Source of the DNA: Terfezia claveryi | Lineage: Eukaryota > Ascomycota > Pezizomycetes > Pezizales > Pezizaceae | NCBI GenBank assembly: GCA_015179025.1 | Contig: WHUX01000193.1 | Coordinates: forward strand, 36,990-100,989 | Reading direction: 5' to 3' | DNA length: 64,000 nt | In this document: piece after piece, positions 43,745 to 56,137 of the stretch | Layout: every line of letters begins with the position of its first letter | Numbering within the stretch: the first letter of the stretch is position 1 | The notes under the pieces: model-generated | What the model was told of the DNA's origin: nothing | What the model saw: only the letters and a program-made list of their open reading frames with translations | Databases searched by the model: none | Translations under genes and position numbers: made by a program

Positions 43745-45750
43745 ATGAACGTAGATGATGAGAATGCTATTGATGACACACCAGAGGAACAGGTGCAGCT
43801 GAGTTTGACAGATTCGTGCAGCCACGACATTTCTGAGCATTACTAATCCCCGCCCTGGGCAACCATCCCGCATACCTACCAGCGATCCCGCCCATGATGC
43901 CCTTACCGATCTCAACCGCACAGCCACACTGTTTGTTACTAAAGCGAAGGCGGATGTTGCTGCCATCGTTATTTCCCACAAAGGTGGTAGTGGGGTACAG
44001 GCAGTCGGCACTGTGACGGAGATTGATCAAGTTCTTGCAACAAAGAATTCGACAGCAAAAGGCCAGAAACTCCTTCCTCCTACCATCTCCCGTCCATCTT
44101 CACACAACCGTTTTGGGCTTGATTGGCTGAAGGCTTTCTTGAAAGCGTAGGTGAACACCCGTTACCGATATCGAAAAGTGCGTGCCCAACTAATTGATCT
44201 ATATACTTAAGAGGACCATTGACGCCAGCCAACCACGCCCATCAACTACAAACACTGTGTAACATATACGTGGATGCAAATACAGTGGACGAAAAAAGGG
44301 CCGTACTCACAGAGCTCAGGCATTTCACTCTTCTGCAATGCCAACCGAAGATCCAACAACGACTCACAATCTCTCTGCATCCAAGGTGTAGAGAGAAATT
44401 TCTTGGACTTTTCCGTGATGGCGCTATTACTCGCGCTGAGCTGAGCAAGAATTTTCTCCCAAACCCGTTTTTCAAAAAGGTCAGAAAGGCAAAGAGAAAT
44501 GATAGTCTCCCCCCGCTCATGAAGGAGGTAACCGGGTATACATTTAACCTCGATAGCTTCGGTGGAGTCATCTTGGATAAGACGTCCATATTCCACTATC
44601 ACGAATTTGTGGCTTTCTTCATGAACAGGCTCGATGATCAACTGTCACTGCTTGCCAACTATAGGGACACAATGAAAAATAAGAAAGTAGGTTTGTAGAA
44701 GCCGAAAAGGGTGCGAAAGATGTTCTTAAAAAGATCAACCAGGGGATGGCTGTATTGGGAGATCTTCTACACCGAAGTGACAGTTTTCATATATACATAC
44801 ACCAACCGTCTATTGCCAGCTTTCTAAAGCGAGCAAGTTACGATTCGTTCTCTTTCTTTATGCCCCAGGTAAGTAATGTCCTTAAGAACAATTAAGATTC
44901 TCCGTTTCTAATCTGAGTATAGGATATTAGGAATAATCTGGAGGACGAGGGGGTTCTGTTTAGCCGTGAGGCTGTGCACGACGATCCGGTTCGTTGCTTT
45001 TTGAAGTGGTTAGGTCTTGTTGTCCAGTGGACTGAAGCCACATTCATCCTGACCAAGACATTAAAGCAAAAGGTTTCTATTATGTTTGTGGACAACCCAG
45101 CCAATAGTAACACGAAGATGCAAGCGTGTTTGGACGATTTGTTGCATTGGGTGTTGGATGATAGTGATGATTTCGAACGAATTAAAAAAGCCATACAAGC
45201 CAAGGCGGCGCAAAAGGTTGAAGAAGACGAGGCTTGGCTAGCATTGACAGTAGAGAATTGGGACAAATGGGGAGACAAGTTCACAGGAAAGGTGCATTGC
45301 GAAACATTATTGGCATTTCTAAAGGCTTTGGAATACGACAAAGTAGATGCACTTTTAGAGCCTGCCTACAAGGCAGACTTTCAGAAATTGTTGGCGGAAT
45401 TGCAGGTACGTACTCATCTCCAGATGTCTTGGGAATAAACATATGTTGATTAGGTATAGGGCACCAAGAATATGATGGGGGTTTCGAAGGCGTGTTGTTT
45501 GATGTGTGAAGGCTATATCGGGTATATTCAGCCGGATCTGAAGGTGCAAGGGACTACGGGGAAGATCTTCCCGTGGCCCCTCCCCGAATTAGAGGTGGAT
45601 GAAGTGGTGGTGGAACACGTCTTAAGTGACTTGAAAAAATTGGTGTGGAGGCTATTGTTTGACCTCGACGTGTTTGCAATCGATCGTAGACTTTCTGGTT
45701 CTGACGACGGAGAAGATGAGCTTGACGTTGATCTGGGGAGCCTAGCTTAG
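43745..45750 (+). CDS. OTT_1508-like deaminase family gene, four exons, with frame breaks
   Basis: Proposed exons 43745-44146, 44212-44868, 44923-45405 and 45460-45750. Introns open GTAGGT, GTAAGT and GTACGT and end AAG, TATAG and TATAG, with CTAAT-like branch sites in the first two; all joins keep phase. The last two exons carry the deaminase zinc signature: HCE at 45295-45303 (GKVHCETLLAFL) and, in the next exon, SKACCLMC at 45484-45507 with CxxC. This is the fungal OTT_1508-like deaminase pattern, a lineage derived from bacterial toxin nucleic-acid deaminases. The upstream 300 residues are unrecognised and mostly helical. Two single-base frame problems occur: in exon 1 around 43800-43840 and in exon 2 around 44675-44695 (A-rich). 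The zinc-ligand exons are intact. A C/T-rich leader precedes the ATG. It is convergent with the gene at 46058. Function in fungi is unproven. Confidence 0.65.
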
Positions 45751-45752
45751 AC

Positions 45753-45860
45753 TTTTTTTTCTCTTTTTATTTTTTCTTTTTCCTTTTTTCTTTTTTTCTT
45801 TTTCCATTTTCTTTCAACGTTTCCTTTTCTTTTCGTCTTCTTTTTCCTTTTCTTTGTTTT
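45753..45860. repeat. Polypyrimidine tract
   Basis: About 100 bases almost entirely T and C on the plus strand, immediately after the stop codon of the deaminase gene. It probably falls in its 3' untranslated region or terminator. The minus-strand frame across it is a Lys-rich artefact. Confidence 0.8.
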
Positions 45861-46017
45861 GGCTAAACTAAGTATTTTATACATAGGTACGTAATAAGCT
45901 GGACAAGAGAATAAGATTGTGGATTTATATTGTATTGTAGAGCAACGCACTTGTCACGCACAGTCATGAAAAGCTCAATAAGTTACAAAAAAGTAGCAAT
46001 TAAGACAGAGAATTCCA

Positions 46018-46040
46018 TTTTTTTTTTTTTTTTTTTTTTT
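46018..46040. repeat. 23-base poly(T) run, i.e. poly(A) on the minus strand
   Basis: An uninterrupted T-run on the plus strand. Read on the minus strand it is a poly(A) tract starting 18 bases after the stop codon of the gene at 46058-46830, as would be left by retroposition or simply by a simple-sequence expansion. Confidence 0.85.
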
Positions 46041-46057
46041 ACTGGCCATTGATGATC

Positions 46058-46830
46058 CTAATTTTCCACCATTGCATTAAGTTCCACAACCGTGTCAGCC
46101 AACCGCTTCAGGTCCTCAACCGAAGGAACCAGACCCTCACGGATTGCAACTTCGAAAAGCTTCTTCCGCTTAACTGACAAAGTTGTGACACCCCAAGCCA
46201 ATAAATAGCTTCAAGGGCATCTGACAGAGTCACATTGTGCACTGTGCTATTGAGTGCGTTATGGAAGTCGACGTTGAGCAACTTTAGGAGAGAATGAGCG
46301 TCGGAGTTTGTGTGTAGGTGAAGGGTGCGAGCAACAAGATAAGCGTTGGCATGGAGGAATCGACTGTATTCACTTCGAGTAATAATAAAGGAGGCTGTGT
46401 TGTAGTCAAAACTTGGCCCAGTATTGGTATCTTTGAGCGGTTCGGGACCAGTTCGTAGCCGATGTAGGTGTAAATCTACGGGTAGCAGGATATGCTAGCA
46501 TACACGGAATAGAACGTATGATGGGGTAGGCTCATCATGGCCTCCCGCCGGACCCGCACATGAAGGATGAATATTTAAAATAAAATAAGAATGTATGCAC
46601 GACGGGGCAGTATTTACCAAGGCGCACAGTTCTCTAATAACGACAGATCGGAACTTGCTCGCTCCTTCCGCATGTCGTCGAGCTTTGGTGATGTAACTCT
46701 TAATCCGCGTTTCATTCCCCACGGCAACAAGAAGTCGTGGTGGATTCGGAGGTTTTAACTTTACGGATCCACTAGTAAAGACTAGATCGGGTAAGTTGGT
46801 GTTATTGTCACATGACCTTTCAGAAAACAT
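46058..46830 (-). pseudogene. Unrecognised gene, two exons, one frameshift
   Basis: Not recognised. Exon 1 (46618-46830) begins MFSERSCDNNTNLPD and ends RELCAL before a GTAAAT donor. A 123-nt intron ends GCTAG, and exon 2 from 46494 continues in phase HILLPVDLHLHRLRTGP, then a long coding-like stretch to EAIYW near 46200. There one base seems to be missing beside a GG/GGGG run (46191-46202). The reading continues in the next frame GVTTLSVKRKK...VELNAMVEN to a stop at 46058. The predicted product, about 220 residues, is soluble and helix-rich. A poly(A) tract follows on the coding strand. The intron argues against a simple processed copy. It could be an accessory gene that has decayed, or an intact one with a sequencing error. 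Confidence 0.45.
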
Positions 46831-48963
46831 ATAAGGTCGAAGTTCTTCCTAAAGTTGAAAGTATCATAGTTCATACTTGTGTATTATATTATATAGAAGA
46901 AAAGGATAATTATGAAGAAGATATTTAAAGCCTTAAAGCAGGAGATTCACCATCTTCAATTCAGAATGATTTCTATATGTATTAAGTTTAGCTACCAAAA
47001 AAATAGACATCTTAACTCTACTATCTCATTAAATTAAGCCTTATATGTTAAGCTCTACCTTTTCATATCATATTGCTATACATATATACTTTTGACTACA
47101 ATCAGGAACGACGGCAGTTTACCTTGTGGGCCAGCAGCGCCATTAAATTTGAAAAAAAAAAAAAACAAGCAATGCCATTAAAGACAAACTGTAGTTAGTT
47201 GTGGGCTGGAACTCTCGATGCTCCACGCCCCAACCAGGGGTGAGGTAGAAACTATATATTGAAAGAACTAAAAGTGTTGTGTTTAGGAACTTTGTTCTGC
47301 AACCTAAAATCTATTATCTTGACTATTGGCCAATTTTGGTTCCCTCTCTACACACGGTAGCTTATATATCCTAGGGAAGTAATTTCATCATTATAAATCG
47401 TTAGCGGAGATAGATGCTACTTTTCATCTAGGAGAGAATGTATGCTTCATGCATGTGCGTGCATGTTATGTGAAACTTTGACATGTAGGTATTGTAAAAG
47501 GGCTTCGCCTAGATTTGGACGATACGGCAGCTCGAGTGCCAGAATTTTTTCTCAGATAAATCACTCTGCTGCGATTGATATGGCGTGGGGTGTTTCTTCG
47601 AGGAGTACGTAGATTATCACAGAACGGCTCACTCACTTAAAAAAGCGTCCCAATATATCCATCCACCCAGGGGAGAATCCCAGAAACCATCCCATAGTTG
47701 CTTCAACTAGGATCGTATTATTTTATTTTAGTCTAAGGCTTCCACTTTAATCCACACTAATCCAAAATGCCTTTCTCCCTCTCTCTCTGTGTTGAATTCT
47801 GCACATTATCTAACGGGTACGGTTCAAGGCACTGACCTGCGATGTTTAAACAGGCAAAAAGGGAACAACTTGCTGCGATGCATGATTGGGGGTCGGAAGT
47901 TGGCTGCGTAATTTCTTTGATTGTTACACTTTCTATTTACAAGAACTCTTTTATCTCAATCCCTGGAAAGAATGATTTATCAGCCCTGATTTAGCCCATG
48001 ACTACACCTTGTTTCTATCCCAGTAGTACTAGGTATCATGTTTTGGACCTCTGCTAATTACCTATCACAATTCGTGATGTTTTAGTTCTGTGCAAACAAT
48101 AATTGATGATGTGATGTGCAGAACTCAATGCAAAGATGCAGAGATGTATTCGGTCCTTTTATATAATGGGTGTTTTTGATGACAGGTGTTGATTAAGATG
48201 CATGTTAGGATGAAGTGAGACAACCCAGTATGTGAGTAAAGTTTACATTGCGGAATTCGTAATCTTGGATATACATATATATACAGCGTATTAATAGTGT
48301 TGCCCTTCAGCGAGTTCCTCACCGAATTACTTGACGTATGCGGAGGATGTTCACTTCTACCTCATAGATATGGGCCCACATGACTTACAGACAAATCGGT
48401 AAGCTCTTCAATACGCAAGACTAGTGAGTTCCCAAACAATAACCCAGAATGGGAACGGGCTGGCTAATTTTGATGATGTTGATGTCATAGGGATCATTTG
48501 CAATTCCAAGCTTTCAGGAACGGGGTGGAAGAGTGCTCCTGGGTACAGTATACATTGATTGAGATGGAAAGAAAATGGACATGTGGTCAGTTTTATAATT
48601 AATATTGGTCGAAGAGATTATGGTATAGTAAAGGACTTCCTGGAAATACTATTAAACGAGCTGTATCCCGGCTCCCTTTTGCTAAAACCCGGTCCTTGCA
48701 ATCGGGGAATGGGTACCAGAGACCCCCTGAGAAGAGGAGCCCCTTCTGAACCAATTGTAGCACATGTTCTCTAAAAGCAAAAAATAGGCGTACTATAGAA
48801 CGAGGTTTGATACCTCTGACCAGGCGTTGGGTGGTCAAGTGGACTGTCATGGCTTATAGACGATTTTCTAGCTAACGTAATCCAAGAAGAGCTAGCATGA
48901 CACGTCATCGTAACCCTAGCCCCGTCTCCCCAAGCACTCCTTACATCACAGTCAGACACAGTA
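46831..48963. other. Intergenic, AT-rich
   Basis: No gene seen. 46860-47110 is strongly AT-rich and a run of about 14 A's is near 47152-47165. The remaining sequence has only short random frames. Confidence 0.45.
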
Positions 48964-50771
48964 TTACATAGTCACATCCCTGCCCCTACCACTGCCTAAT
49001 AACATCGTGCCCGCCTCTTGCTGTTGCTGCGGCGAGGGAGGCAACCTAACAACAGCTTCCACCATTTTCTTCTTCCGTTCCGCCCTTTCCCTCTCACCCT
49101 CCAACACAATCTTCTCTCTTTCCTCCTCCCAACCCGGAGCCCCTGGCAGCTGCAGCTTCGAATCAACATGGGTTTTCGGTCTCGACTCCAACTCTAACCT
49201 TTCAGCCGCACTCCCAAACGCCGCCGCCGCTCCAAGTCCAACTTCCTCAGCAAAATTTAAATTTATCAGCTCACTTGGAGCGGGAGATCCCGAATTCCCT
49301 ATCCGCCAAGGAATGCCTTTATAGCCCCCTGCGCCGGTAGTCATGGAGCCAGAACTCTCGCTGCTATCATCACTACCTGCGATGCTTTGCAGACCGCCAG
49401 TACCGGCACCAGTGAAGTTCTCTTGTTCATCTCCGCGTGAAATCCCAAGAGTGCTCGCACTGCTGTTGGCTGCACTGAAACGTAATTTGTTCACGTTGGA
49501 AGTGATGAGCTCAGATCCTGGTTCTCGTCCCTCGTTTCGAATACTCCCAGGGACATTGATTGTTAGAAGAGGGGTAGTGCTGTCCTGGCTGCCTTCAGCT
49601 GCGGCGGCAATTACTGCAGTCGTAAGTTTCTGTCGCAAAGTCTCTCGTGGAGGGGTTGATGGAGAAGGGGTGGGAATTGCAGGTAGCAAAGAAGACACAG
49701 ATCCTGTTCGTGCCTTGAAGACATGTGGCGGTGGTGAGTACTTTTGTGGTGATATATGCTCCAGGCTTCCGCCCTGTGGTGCAAATGGGAATAAGAATTG
49801 TGTTTTCGAATCATTCGCTTGAACAGATACTGCATTGGTTCTCGATTGCGAGCTCGCTGCTGTGTACGGCTCGCTCCTCAACCTTTCTGTGACACGAGGA
49901 AGGGAGTTCGTTTCCTGTCCGGCACCAAGCATCAGTATCTTCTATCAATCACATCACCAGATGGTCACTCCAAGATTGAACTTACATTGTCACTTTCCAA
50001 ATCAGGCCCCCCTTGCCATTCGTTTTGAAAGCGAATATTGAAGTCCTCCACACTCAATGCGTACCCGTGACGCACCAGCACATGGCCAGCTTCCCCGGAA
50101 TGCGAATATTGGCTGCCAATTATGTGCCCACTACCACATTTACCGCCACTTAGAAAGCAGTCCCCACAAATGAATCCTTTTCCCATCGGACATCCTTTGC
50201 ACCTCCACCAAACTCCAGAGCCGAGTCTTCCCACCTCCTGGTTGCAATGCACGCAGTTGCACTTACTCATACCGATAGCAGGCAGGACACCAAGAACGGC
50301 ACTATGAGCCGCAAGATATGTTCCCGGATGGGCAGCCATCGCACCACCAGGTGCAAACACTCCACCAAAGGCTCCACCCGGTTTCAACAATCTAAACATC
50401 TGCATTGTAAAAGATGCAACCTCCGCACTCAGCGGGGCTGCTTCGCCGTCAATGTCTGTATTCAACCACTCCAGAAGACGTTCTTCGTTCGACTTTAGGT
50501 GATCGGGAAGGCTTCGTGCTCGCTGCATCTGGGTCTGTAGCCAATTTTTGGCAAATTCCTTTTCGGGTGACTTCTGTAGTGGACCAGCTTGATTGGCAGA
50601 GAGATTCATTGTACTTTTATCCACTTGAATTGGGCGTCCTACGCGATAGTAACGTCGTGCTGGGCGTGGAGGTGCGACTTTGGACTCTGATGCACCATCC
50701 AGGCCTCCGCAGGAAAATTGCTCCTCACTTTGGGGATAACACCATTCGGTGCCTCTCCACATTTCAAACAC
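48964..50771 (-). CDS. ZZ-like zinc-finger protein, at least two exons
   Basis: Proposed complement(join(48964..49914,49986..50771)), about 578 residues. The 71-nt intron opens GTAAGT and ends GGACAG, and the join is in phase (ESDN to ETNSLP). The first exon carries a Cys cluster at about 171-216: CNCVHC, WWRCKGC, FICGDC, then KCGSGH. This is the spacing of a ZZ-type zinc finger, a protein-binding module that often recognises N-terminal or histone-tail residues or ubiquitin-like partners. An acidic helical region (about 65-130) precedes it and a Gly/Ala/Pro stretch lies at 131-165. The second exon is Ser/Pro-rich and disordered, with a charged coiled segment (EEEREKIVLEGERERAERKKKM) near the end. 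The start is uncertain: an alternative upstream exon containing AKCLKCGEAP can be joined through a short intron near 50700-50755. No frame break is seen. Confidence 0.65.
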
Positions 50772-51035
50772 TTTGCTCCCATAGCGTTGTATCCCATCGA
50801 GGTCCTATCACTGGTCAATTCGAATCTAAAAGACCGAAGAAAAAACGTCTACCTTAAAATTCCCACTTTCTGCTCGTTTTTCATTGCGAATTATGATCTC
50901 CAGGTTATACCAAAACATGCACTTCAGCTTTTTTTCTCGTTCAACCAAGCCAGTTATAAGATTTCCTGGATTGTCCACTCCACTTTTGTTTGCCCTCTCA
51001 AACAATGGGTAAGTCAAAATTCTGAGAGAAGGAGA
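50772..51035. other. Region between two minus-strand genes
   Basis: A minus-strand frame (50826-51017) has fair coding composition and lies in the same frame as the gene at 51036 after a single TAG, followed by a possible CTCAG acceptor. It might be an extra exon of either neighbour, but the implied intron would be only about 25 bases. Left unresolved. Confidence 0.3.
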
Positions 51036-51854
51036 CTATACTTCACCCTCAGAATCGGAGTCTTCAGTATCCACAAGTTCATCAAAACTAAAAATCAAAT
51101 CCGTCTCAGCAAGAACCTCATCTCCAACTACTTCCCTCTCAAGTTGTATAACTCTTTGCGGTATTTCCAGTAGCTGAATTTCTCTACTACTGGGAATCAT
51201 TGCCACAAGATAACCAATGACCTCTAGAGTCTTTGTATCCGTAGCTCCATCCATCATCCCATCTAATCCCACCTCGACAACCTCCCACTCATCCTGCTCC
51301 TCACTAATCCTCTCCGTCCGATACCAGTGTAAGACCTCCTGCGGCTTCTGGCGTAAGTTGACATAGTCTGAGTCATGGGACATGTTGACAAAGCTGCCTG
51401 TTTGGACGGTAGAGGTATTTCCTGTACTCATTGACCCGTTGTCGAATTTGCTCACTGAGTCATTTTGAAGTGCCCTGCGGGAAATGCAGAAGTTCTCGTC
51501 ACTAGAGCAAAGATCGTAGTTTTGCATCGAAGAGCTTGTAGCTTGGGAGGAGGTGCCCCAGGCGGGGTTGGCCAGGTCGAGCTGGATTTGAGGATTCGAT
51601 CATATTGAGGAGTAGCGCTGCTAGAGTCATAACGAAGGGTGGAAGAATCTGATTCAGCATTCCTGGATACATCTCCACTATCCTCACCACAATCCTGTCT
51701 CGTTTCAGATATCTCCTCCAGCACACTTGAAGACAACGAGGGAGGGAGCTGCAGCTCGTGGGGCTCTACTAGCGCTATGTCCTTCTGCTCTTGTGAAACA
51801 TTCTCGTGATAGGAAGGAGCAATAGTCCCGAGTGGGGTCTCAGATGGCATGGTC
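51036..51854 (-). CDS. Unrecognised acidic protein gene, splice structure unresolved
   Basis: Two overlapping minus-strand frames look coding. From an ATG at 51854 a Ser/Glu/Pro-rich sequence (MPSETPLGTIAPSYHENV...) is convincing to about 51600. From about 51595 down to 51036 a second frame (SNPQIQLDLANPAWGT... onward) is convincing to its stop and ends in an acidic tail EDSDSEGEV. It includes EVLHWYRTERISEEQDEWEV and a hydrophobic VIGYLVAMIPSS block. A frame change or small intron must lie between, but I found no clean GT...AG pair. The family is not recognised. It is upstream of, and on the same strand as, the ZZ gene; whether they are one gene is open. Confidence 0.4.
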
Positions 51855-54800
51855 CAACAAATGCTAAAGGAACTAAATGACAGTGATAGGAGCTTAGGCG
51901 GGGGAGGGAGAGCAGTCCAGGATGCCCTTTCTGTAAGCCGTTGAGGAGGGGAACAACGACAGGCGACAGGAGGTACGATGCAAAGGACTGACAGGACGGT
52001 TCCTCCAAGTTCGCTGAAATGCAGAACGGACAAGAACTCAAACGTTGGGTTAGTCTGGCAGACGGTGGGTCTCTACAGTAAATTCCAGTCCAGTTCAGAA
52101 GTCGCTCTCCATTTCGTACTTGGCGCCTGTTTGGGAAGTAGCTGGGAGAGGAAGGTCGAGCGTAGTCTGATTGAGTCAACCGGAGACAATAAGTAAATGA
52201 AATAAATACATTCTGCTCGGGATATGTGATTCTGTAACAAGATCTTTACAGTATGCCGGTATGTCCAGCGGGATGAAATAGAAATGTGGGTCACGTTCGT
52301 GAAAGTTTGACCCTCCACGTTCCTCGTATTTTATTTACTAGTTATCTCAACTCCACTCCCCAAAAACAAGTGGTATATATGCTATATATAATCCCATCCA
52401 ATCTTATCTCGCGCAATCACCATTCCATAACGAATCTAATCACGCCAAACGGCGGACCAGGCATTGGATAAGAAGTCAAAACTGGGTAGTGAATGTTGAT
52501 ATTGATACCGGGGTCAGTCGCAGAGCATCCACCCGGGAAAGTGAGTCCGGAGGGAGGCACCGCCGACCCGCCACCAATAACACTAATCTGTGTGCAAGAA
52601 ATATAGATGCCAGAATCAACCCTAATTTTACACCTCAAGTCTGTGGATCCATTTGCGTCGGGAAAGTTGTAGTTGGTGTTTTGGCGAACATACTGATACT
52701 CACGAGCTAAGTGAAACGGTCTGTGATTAGGGCTGTTGTTAGTTCCGCTAGGTAAATAAAGTGGTTGTTACTGACGGTGGGATGGTAGTTCGGGGGAAGG
52801 GTCGGGGTATTTCATATTGGTTCAATTTGGTTGCGGAAAAGTGGAAATACTCTGAGAGAGGGTTCTGGATCGACTGGTGGGATGGGGAATGAGACTTAAG
52901 TGAAAAACAAATCGTGGTCTATTTTATACCAGAGAAGCCCCTATATCAATATACCCCACGAATTTCGAGCCGACGTATTGAGCAGATAACCTTGGATCCC
53001 CGATATCACGAGCGATCCCACTACTTCTCCAAATACTTTTTGCAGCCCACAAACAGATGTAGACCACCACCAACCTCCATTTGGCACAGCTTTGGGTCGC
53101 CCAGCTGTAAAACTGACTCCAGAATATCCCAAGTCTAGACCCTTGGTTTCTGGGGGAGATCTTCCTAAACTTCGAGGGAATTTCTGGGGAAGTCGGCTCG
53201 TCCGGCTGAAGTGGATTCAATAAATAAAACAATATCAATAACATCCCCCGTTGGGCTTAGTTGCTGCTGCTACGATTTACTCATGAGCATCGCACTGGTG
53301 CCGTCATGTCCATGGAGAATATCGTTTCTGGAAACCAACCACGCTATTTCTCGGATATCTATCGTTTCAAAGACGATACCAAGAAGAAGAAGAAGGACCA
53401 TAGGTAATACCGGCGTTGAAAACTTTTGTTCCGAAGCCATATTATATCCGCACCGTTGCTCACGCCCCACGCGGATATACTCCACGATTTTAAAACAGCT
53501 ACTCTTGTTGAATTTGGTACGTTGCAGGGTTATAAGCACCATCGGGGATATGCAGATGGTTTCGGACAATTGAATAAGGGTGTGGATAAGCTTGGGTGTG
53601 CAGATGTTTTCGGACAGGTGAATGCTAGTGTAAACAGGTGATACGAGCGTGAATGTTTGGACAAGTCCATGAGCTTTTTCGGGTATATAAGGCCCACCTT
53701 TTTCTCCTTCTTTTCGTCTTCTGGAGTCAGTCCTTTATATGTGTATCTTAGGAATACTAAGCGATCTTTACGATTGTGTGATTTTTCAACTTTACCCCAG
53801 GTAAATAAAGTTCTGGGGTGTTGAACAAGCGAAACATTGCTTAGCGAGCTCCAACAAGGGTACGGACGATTAAGCCGTCGTTCCAGAGACTCAAGCGGAA
53901 GATTGTGGGGTGTTAGGGTGCCATATTATTGCCAGAATTCCCGATGAACCATATATATTTTATATCTTCAAACTCCTTGTGCCCCTATGCTAGCAAGTGG
54001 CCAATTAGCCTCGGTGCAATTATAAGAGCGTTCCTAACAGGGAGTAGAATACGGCATGATTCTTGCGGCACTCCAGATCTGTACTGCCTGATATGTACGT
54101 TTTCCTGAATATCCCTGAATTATATCTATAGTAATATGCTGATGAAGTATTCACCAGAAGCTTTACCCATGTGTTAGGTACCTAGAGCACTCCCAAGAGC
54201 GCATCCTCTTAACTCATTGTTATTTCGTCGATCAAGGAAGCTGTCGTAAAAGTACCAAGCTTTTCCAAGATTCAGTGTCAGCAGCAGAGGTTATAAGGAA
54301 TGTGCTAACGGAATTTATCTGCCTATATTCCCGAAATTGCGGTGGATCTCCCGATTCCCCGCAATCATGTCTCTCAGTGGAGACCACGGTATATGGAAAA
54401 CAACATGGATCCTCCTTTGTGGTAATATCTTGTGCTGCATGGTTCTAGATCTGGTCGCTGACGGAGAACATGTTGGAGGAACTGTCTTTAAAGAGCTTTC
54501 AAGAACTTATATTACCCTAGTCATCTGTTCACTCATGTTAGTAATTTACTTTTCCGTGCTTGGGACTGACTGGTATGGCAATATGTATTTATATTACCAC
54601 TTCCATACCTCAAGCAATCGATCAATTTGCCACAAAACATTTCTCTTCCACCGATATGACCAGGTGTAAGGAATTTCAGCTGTTCTCCTTCTTGTGTTCC
54701 CAATCTAGTTTACCCCAAGGATGAATGGAGGCAGGTGGTGTTGCGCCCATTCGTACTGTAGTTTTCCCAACCGTCCTCGCAATCTATATGTTCGAATCAT

Positions 54801-56137
54801 GAAATTGACGTTATTAATTTACATAAAACCGCGGTGGATATCAATACTTCCTTCTTCACCGGATGATATTTCTTGTGGTCGTTCAGAATGTTAGCACCAT
54901 ATACAACCCTCGTATAGAAACCAAGAATCCCCATACTTATTCAGCCCCGCCCATTCCATATCTCTAAGTGCTCTATTCCAATCCTCCCTCAACAATTCTG
55001 CCTTGTCCTATCATCTCATCTACACTGTGCCTGCACCGTACTAGTCACGCTAGGTGGGTTTTTGATTTGATCCCGAGTCCAAAACGGCTTTTGAGCCGGG
55101 ATGTCAGTTTGAGGTCGATGGGTTCTGGTGGGACGAGAAGGTCGATCCTGAAGCCCATTCAAAGAGCTCGGAAATACTGTAGTCTCACTGTGGACACAGC
55201 CTGACTAAGGGCTGTGTTATATACGGTTGACAGTCGACATCCCAGTGGATATACATACCCAGATGTTAGCTGTAAGGTTGGGAAGAATATCCGGAAGAGA
55301 CTGGGTGAATTTAAGTGTGGTACAATGCATACATATAAAGACCTGCGGGAGAGATTTGGAAGGATGATTGACTGTGAATAGGTGATTATGTTGCACGTGT
55401 AGAATGTACTACAATCCAAAATGTTTCTTTTTGAGCATATTCGAGTTCCGTATAGGGATAAACATATAGAAGTTGTATGTGCATTTCAGTACCCCGGAAG
55501 TGTCTAATTAAGTGAGCACACATAATCTTGAAAGTATCTCTGTACTTTCTTACCGCTTATCCTTATTCTGGTTGCCTGAATTGAGTATTCCTAATTTAAG
55601 ATGGAAAAGCCTATAACACCATGTCCAGAAAACCCAAAGATAATTCCATGAGTGATCAAACCCTTTATGGGTAGAGCTAATTATAAATGGACGCCAGTGC
55701 AAGATCTCTTGCGTCACCAAAGACCGGCCGAAAGAAAGCAAGTAAATATGACGATAATCATCAAACCCTACACCTCCACTCTTGAACCCACTTATCTCCA
55801 ACCTTTAATATCATATTCATGACAACAATGACAACAATGATAAGCCTTTCTCCAAGTCTATCATGCCAGGTAATCGCCGGTCAATATTGACTTTTCTCGT
55901 AACCCATTGGTAGATATTTTCTGACTCCTTCAGGATTTAACTCGTGGTAGGGAACTGTAGATGTCGGATAAATATCAAGACGGTTCCAAACCATCATTTC
56001 GTCTGTTGTAAGATCTGCATTGCGTTCCTCCTAGTTTCTTTCCAGTTCCTGTAACACCTGCTCAACCGCCAGTTCCTGGTTTATGCTATGATTTCATATA
56101 CATTAGCGACACGAATCTTTCCCTGAAAGATTCCAGG
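51855..56137. other. Gene-poor stretch
   Basis: No recognised gene across 4.3 kb. A plus-strand frame at 54337-54669 (110 codons) contains a hydrophobic segment (TLVICSLMLVIYFSVLG) but has no family signature and poor context. Other frames are shorter or overlap on opposite strands. No repeat ends were found. Confidence 0.4.

Noticed and set aside
43745..44146. A complete intact first exon for the deaminase gene from ATG 43745
   Set aside because: The frame from that ATG stops at 43846, while the convincing coding frame begins only after an in-frame TGA near 43813. A shift is needed, so the exon is reported as broken.
44242..44641. Two minus-strand frames of 115 and 131 codons opposite the deaminase gene
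   Set aside because: The plus-strand exon has consistent splice signals and phase; the minus frames are antisense shadows.
45747..45950. Lys-rich minus-strand frame
   Set aside because: Translation artefact of the polypyrimidine tract.
54337..54669. 110-codon frame with a hydrophobic segment, possible small membrane protein
   Set aside because: No family signature and poor coding context on either side; kept only as a mention in the intergenic entry.
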